The notes under the pieces are model-generated. The model was not told the DNA's origin. It saw only the letters and a program-made list of their open reading frames with translations, and made no database searches. Made by a program: the position numbers and the translations under genes. Positions 59,300 to 64,000 of a stretch of 64,000 nucleotides of DNA are shown here, piece by piece; within the stretch, counting starts at the first letter, position 1; every line of letters starts with the position of its first letter. Source of the DNA: Cladochytrium replicatum (lineage: Eukaryota; Chytridiomycota; Chytridiomycetes; Cladochytriales; Cladochytriaceae); contig JAHLKD010000011.1 of assembly GCA_025526935.1 (NCBI GenBank), positions 620,001-684,000 on the forward strand, written 5' to 3'.

Positions 59300-60560
59300 T
59301 CAGAATTATTTGAAAGTGCCCTCTATGGAAGGGGAACCCAAAGTATGGCGTCAAAAAGAATTGTCCCCCAAATGTTTGGCAAACGAGGGCAGAGACCTCA
59401 GAGAAAGGCGAACCGTCAACTTTGCACTTGTGTTCCGCGATCAGGAACTCGGCCATTGTCAAAGTAGTTGGAAATGGCTTCTCGAAGTGCATTTGGATGG
59501 TTGGGCGAGGGAGCAGTTTCCGTACCCAATCCCAGCTTCGGTGCAAACTCGATCGGAGGTTGTGTAAGGTATGTCAAATCAGCAGGACCTGAAACAAGAA
59601 CCATTCACATAAAAGCAAGTGCTTCCAGAAACTGTTCTCGTTGTTACGCGTTGGATGGTTCCAGGGGACCAGTGTAGCTCCAGCGGCCTTCGCGGGTCAT
59701 CTGAAGTAATGAAAGGAACAACATCACGCAATCGGAACCCGCCCACCCAGCTTACTGACGATACCTTCTCCACACCCTTCAGATACCCTTTCGGTGTTGA
59801 GGTGCTCTGGCCGGTTCTCCGAGCCTGCCGCATGATTCCATAAACCACCTCATTCGTCTCGACGTGCACGGGACAGGTATCGCAGGCCATTGGGATTACA
59901 GAAGCAGCCAAGCTCGATGCATCCCCGTTTTTACAAGAGATCGGCAAGTGAGTGAGTGAGTGTGTGGCAGAAATGAGGGCATAATTTCACCGGTGAATAC
60001 GTGAGCCAGAAGAGAGCGCAACTGAGCCAAGAATCGTTCACCGATGATCGCACCGGCACACTCATTCTTCAGAAAACACAATGGGGGCGCTCCTGCCGCT
60101 GACTGCGATCTTGAGTGCACCGGAGATGTAGCCCGGGTTGGGGATCAGAAGACGTGAGGTTTGGTGAAGGGGCCATTGCAAAGAGCGCAAAGAGCGAGCT
60201 TCTTTGCACCAAATGCATTGAGGATGGTGTCAGTGCGGTGCTCCAGTCAATGTTGTCGCCCGTTGAGTAATGGGGTACCATCAAGGATAAACTAACAGAA
60301 AAGACGAGGATAAACACTGAGGTAAAAGAACAAAGCCAGGGTCGATTTACACGTCCAGCGCGATCCCCCAAACAATGTTGGCATCCACCCAAGGAATGTT
60401 CCGTACCTGCACAAGAAAATCAGAACATGACGGTTGAAGCACTAACCTACGAGAAAACTTCCAGTAGTAGTTTGTGAGCTCCTGACCGAAAGTTTTCCCC
60501 TCATGGCATCGAGATTACGGTGCAGTCGCTCGCCCCATGTTCACGTATTTTTTCGGATAA
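59300..60560 (-). pseudogene. Decayed S33/TAP-like peptidase copy (copy 3)
   Basis: Lies between intact copies B and C in the same orientation. Recognisable blocks are the 'REAFGQELTNYW' equivalent near 60480, 'ACDTCPVHVETNEVVYGIM' near 59860, 'SSVSWVGGF' near 59745, 'KCKVDGSPFSEVSA' near 59410 and a terminal 'YFGFPF' near 59340. Frames are broken in several places, the Asp and His blocks are not intact, and the whole N-terminal third is missing. 58980-59300 downstream is not clearly related. Confidence 0.85.
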
Positions 60561-61044
60561 ATCGACCGTGCACTTCCCGAAGAAGCTCCGGCATGGTTTC
60601 CAACGCAAAACTTTCCGGGCGAAGGAAGGCTTTGGAGACGGAGGGAGTTGCGGTCGGGTGTGATTTGACATTGTATATCAATGTACGTGAGGTGCAAATA
60701 CCCCTACGTTTTGTTGAAGCTGAGCTTCATTGTGTTTTTGCGCTGGAGGAGAGTGGATTCACCACTCGGAGCATTTCTGGGATACGAGTGCGGGGATTAG
60801 ATCACACTCGAAACAATACAATTTCCGGCACATCACCGCCTTCAAAAGGTAATTAACAAATAAGCACCGAAATGGGATTCAAGTACAACTTCCAATTGCG
60901 TGTATGTTGTGTACATTTGCGGCACATTTGAATAGAGAGGTACAGAGCAATCAAGAATACACCTGCACGTCTCCGATAAAGAGACAATCAGCACATAGAG
61001 CCAATCCAGAAAAAAAAAGGTAGCAACTCAAAAAATGCAAACTC
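60561..61044. other. Intergenic stretch, nothing recognised
   Basis: Lies downstream of copy C and may include its 3' UTR. Chance frames only. Confidence 0.5.
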
Positions 61045-63096
61045 TTAGAACTTTCGGAACGTGGTTCGACGGAACGGGAACCCAAAGTCGGGGGTGAGAT
61101 CCACCTTCTCTGCCTTCTTTGCGAACGCTGCAGAGACTTCCGGGAAGGGCGATCCGTCGACGTCGCATTTGGTTCCGGGCTCGGGGACCACGCCGTTGAC
61201 GAGGTAGTTGTAGATCACCTCGTTGGTGCATTTAGACGGCTGTGCGAGAGAGCAGTGTCCGTATCCGATCTGAGTGAACAGTACTCCGTTGCCCTGGAAT
61301 GGATGAACGGTTAAATCCACGATGCGAAGAGATGGTTGTTAGGTAGGTTTGTTACCTCCATGAGTTCTTCAAGCTTTTGCGCCGACTCAATGGGAGTCAC
61401 AGGGTCCAGAGTGTTTGCGATCAGCAGAACCTTCAAACATCAATACGGTTTCAGAAGCAAGAAGTGGTTCCACAGGGGGGTGGTGGGGTGGTTAAGAAAT
61501 ACCTTGTTGCGAGTAGGGTTGTTCCACGGACCCGCGAAGCGCTCCACGGCTTTTACGGGCCAAATCACACAGTGGTAGCCACTGATCGCCCAGCCGAAAC
61601 CCGCCAACCAGCTCGCAGACGAAGACTCCTCTACACCTTTAAGGAACCCTTCGCGCGTGGAGTGCTCCGGTCGGTTCTCGGTGTCGGTGCACATGATACC
61701 ATAGTGCGCTTCCGGCGTGTCGAGTTTCACCGGGCAGCTATCACCCGCAACCGAGCCCACCGCCGCCAATCTCGAAGCGTTCCCATCGTGCACGATGTCC
61801 GCCAGAGCAGGGACAAGCGCGGGCCACGTCGACGGCGCGTAGGTCATCTGGAACAACACCTGAGCGAAATCGTCGCCTGTGATCACGGCCGAGCCGTCTT
61901 CGTCGGAATACACGATCGGGTCGGCACGGAGCTTCTCGAAGGTGGATTTGAGGGCGCGGGAGACGTAGCCGGGTTTGAAGTCTGTGGAGGTGGGTTTTGC
62001 AAGGGGGCAGCGGAGCGGGCCGGCTTTTTCGCATTCTAGGCCCAGGCCGTCGACGACTTCGTCGGCGTGGACGAGGGAGCTGTACGTCCAGTCGATTTTG
62101 TCGCCTGAGTAGGTGGTGGGGTCCGTTACACCGTCAAGAATGACCTTTAGTTAACGAGATGAGTGAGGATGAACATATTAATGAGTATACATACACGTCC
62201 AACGCGATCACCAAACATGTTGACATAGGTTGCCCCAAGGAAAGTTCCGTAACTGGAGAAAAGCGTCAGCAATAACTTTTTTTGAAGATTAAAGCGCTCA
62301 CGAGAAGCCCCAGTAGTTGGTGAGTTCCTGGCCGAACGCCTCCCTCATGGCATCGAGATCGCGAGCAACACTGGCAGTGCTCATGTACTTGAGGTAGTCT
62401 CCAGTGTACTTTTGGCACTGCTTTCCAAGAAGCTCAGCGTAGGCAGTGAATTGACGGAGAGGGTCGGCATCCTTGGGCACAGGTCTGCCCGAAGCCCCAC
62501 CAAACTCGTTGTACAGCTGCTGCTGGTAGGCATTCGCAAAGCATTTGATCGGCTCACTTTCGCCGACGCCGCGAGGGTCCCAGCTGACAATGTCGTAGCG
62601 TCCGCCAACAATTTCCTGGATGAATTTGCCACGTTTACGGACGATGGCCAGACCACTTCCGCCAGGACCACCCCTGCACCGATAACATGTTAGAAACCTC
62701 GGAATTGGTCCAAATTAAAATTCAGGCTTACGGGTTGAGGAAGAGTGGTCCCAACGAAGGCTTTGTAGTAGCAGGGATCCTGATGACGGCGAGGGGAATG
62801 TAACGAGAGTCGGACGAGTTGAGGTGGTCCAACGGCACGACAAACTTTGAACAGACAAGTCCATCTGGACCGCACGGCTTCCAGTCAAACTTTCCAGGGA
62901 ACGGAAGCTTCTGAGGCGGGGGGGAGGCAGTCTTGTAGAAAGTGAAGGGAGACAAACCGATGAGCAACAATGCGGCAACGAGAGCGAAGCGGCGAACGTC
63001 AGGCCGGGAAGAGAAATCCTTGACGGTTTGGAACGCGGAATGCACAGCAGCCGAGGCACCGTCTGTGGACAGGAGGGGAGAGGATTCGGTGGGCAT
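61045..63096 (-). CDS. Membrane-anchored S33/TAP-like tripeptidyl-aminopeptidase-type hydrolase C
   Basis: Exons (5' to 3'): 62732-63096, 62302-62673, 62195-62252, 61503-62144, 61356-61430, 61045-61293, giving 586 aa. Exons 2-6 have exactly the same lengths as in copy B, and all introns sit at the same places, including the one inside the nucleophile serine codon (Ser246). Asp488 lies in 'ANTLDPVTP' and His517 in 'GYGHC'. The head 'ESSPLLSTDG' keeps the acidic dileucine pattern; the anchor helix is about residues 40-57. The C-terminal end 'FGFPFRRTTFRKF' is identical to that of copy B, so B and C are close tandem duplicates. Predicted luminal peptidase of the endomembrane system (inference). 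Confidence 0.92.
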
Positions 63097-63538
63097 CGAG
63101 CGAGACGTTGAAATGTGGAAATGTTGAAATGAATTGAATTAATCGAATTAATTGAAATGATTTAAATGAATTGAATTCATTGAATTATCATTGCGGGCAA
63201 TGCCGATGGAGGGCAAACTCTGGTAAAATCATTTCGACTCTATCCTGTTGAAAGAAAAGCAGAATGCACACTCCATCCAGGACTTTGCTAACCTGGTTCA
63301 CGATTCTGTGACGGCAAGTGATGATGTCTTTGGAGATTTACTGGAGAGGGTCGTGGCCAAGTTGTAAAGGGAAGAGCCGGATTTGACATCATTCCACAAG
63401 TTCATGGGTCAGATTACGACAAATGATACGAGTGAATGGCAACTGGCCCAACAGGGAACCCACCAGTTCGAGTGGCGGACCACAACAAGCAAACTCTGTT
63501 GTTGGACTATGAATGATACAGGACTCTATTCAAGGTTT
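63097..63538. other. Upstream flank of peptidase C with low-complexity AT stretch
   Basis: 63120-63190 is a low-complexity run of GAATTGAAT-like steps. A short frame near 63245-63367 ('..IQDFANLVHDSV..') ends in a stop and is not assignable. Confidence 0.5.
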
Positions 63539-63696
63539 GGTGAGGTTAGGTCAGGTTTCAGTCGGGTCCGGGTTGTAGAGTCAACTTGTCAAAAACCTGT
63601 ATGTTGGGTTGGGTATTTACGTGCACCTGCCGGGTCACTACAGGTAGCAGCGGTATACCCGGACCTTAAGTAGTTGAAACCTGTACCCAACCTGAC
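63539..63696. repeat. Hairpin with terminal inverted repeats, copy B
   Basis: Reverse-complement relative of 3069-3223. The arms at about 63539-63559 and 63676-63696 are inverted, imperfect copies (GGT.AGGTTTC type). The whole unit aligns with copy A, including the central GTGACCCGGCGGGT-like part. It lies 133 bases after the homologous stop codon, nearly the same spacing as at the left edge (138). Confidence 0.65.
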
Positions 63697-63828
63697 TCTG
63701 TCCTTTTTGCTACTCAGGAGTGATGTAACTGAATTACACAAAGTTATTCCCATAAACACTTTGTGTCTGTGTGGGCAGTATGAAATTAACAAACACTATC
63801 ATAAAGATGTACAAAATACATTTAACAA

Positions 63829-64000
63829 TCACATGTTGATAGGTGGGTCAGCCCAAATCAGGTTCTGTATAGTGTTCATTTGTGAGAGTCCCATACCAAT
63901 AGTTATGTCGTTGTTTTGATTGGTCGAGACAAAGTACTGGCAGAGTATTCAGGCGAAGCCATTGTGTAACCTTGACTACATGGCAAGACAATGTTACAAC
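63829..64000 (-). pseudogene. C-terminal end of the same unidentified gene family as 1248-2931
   Basis: Read on the minus strand, the frame ends 'MNTIQNLIWADPPINM' with a stop at 63829-63831, matching 'MNQIQKLIWAVPPINL' of the left-edge gene. The following 130 bases also align, including ACACAGACACAAAGTGTT. Upstream of about 63920 the frame contains a stop, so this copy is diverged or broken; it runs off the window. Confidence 0.65.

Noticed and set aside
63245-63367. Short frame upstream of peptidase C as a gene
   Set aside because: No recognisable family, no start context and an early stop.

Overview
The window looks like nuclear DNA of a filamentous or zoosporic fungus, most likely a chytrid (inference). 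Protein genes carry many short GT-AG introns, mostly 44-63 nt. One gene encodes a 29-residue 'VLEWW..SGLE..W' repeat that I associate with chytrid genomes. A fungal HSF-type factor, RCL1, dolichol kinase and a membrane-anchored peptidase family complete the picture. Splice junctions were worked out by hand from reading frame, splice signals and family conservation; there is no transcript evidence.

Layout. 1-3.2 kb is repetitive: a hAT transposase tail, a palindromic array of 97-bp repeats, and an interrupted unidentified coiled-coil gene followed by a 155-bp hairpin. The same gene end plus hairpin recurs, inverted, at the right edge (63.5-64 kb). 4.5-6.6 kb: an HSF-type factor and a partial paralog lacking the DNA-binding domain. 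9-13.6 kb: a possible small gene, RCL1, a dead ABCC fragment, and a GNAT acetyltransferase. 13.8-20.5 kb: an intact 21-exon ABCC transporter (about 1834 aa). 20.7-21.7 kb: a broken ERD1/EXS gene. 22.4-26.7 kb: tRNA-Ala(AGC), a tRNA-headed SINE, and two 5'-truncated non-LTR retrotransposons; the SINE tail matches that of the first LINE.

26.7-42.3 kb: a dead peptidase copy, dolichol kinase, an arrestin-like gene with a decayed tandem copy, a divergent pair of secreted redox proteins (BIM1/X325-like copper protein and heme peroxidase), then another dead and one intact peptidase. 42.6-47.1 kb: the repeat protein and a TAPL-like ABCB half-transporter. 48.3-55.1 kb: a bacterial/plant-type 2-isopropylmalate synthase, a small membrane protein, an AKR7 relic, and a compact divergent FAHD1/HMG-CoA lyase pair. 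56.9-63.1 kb: two intact peptidases flanking a dead one, all on the minus strand.

How the genes may work together. The recurrent theme is an S33/TAP-like alpha/beta-hydrolase family with three intact and three decayed copies. The intact ones are predicted type II membrane proteins with a conserved N-terminal acidic dileucine motif, which suggests endolysosomal or vacuolar peptide trimming. Leucine synthesis (IPMS) and leucine breakdown (HMG-CoA lyase) genes lie about 3.4 kb apart. Decayed copies next to live paralogs (HSF, ABCC, arrestin, peptidase) indicate frequent local duplication followed by loss.
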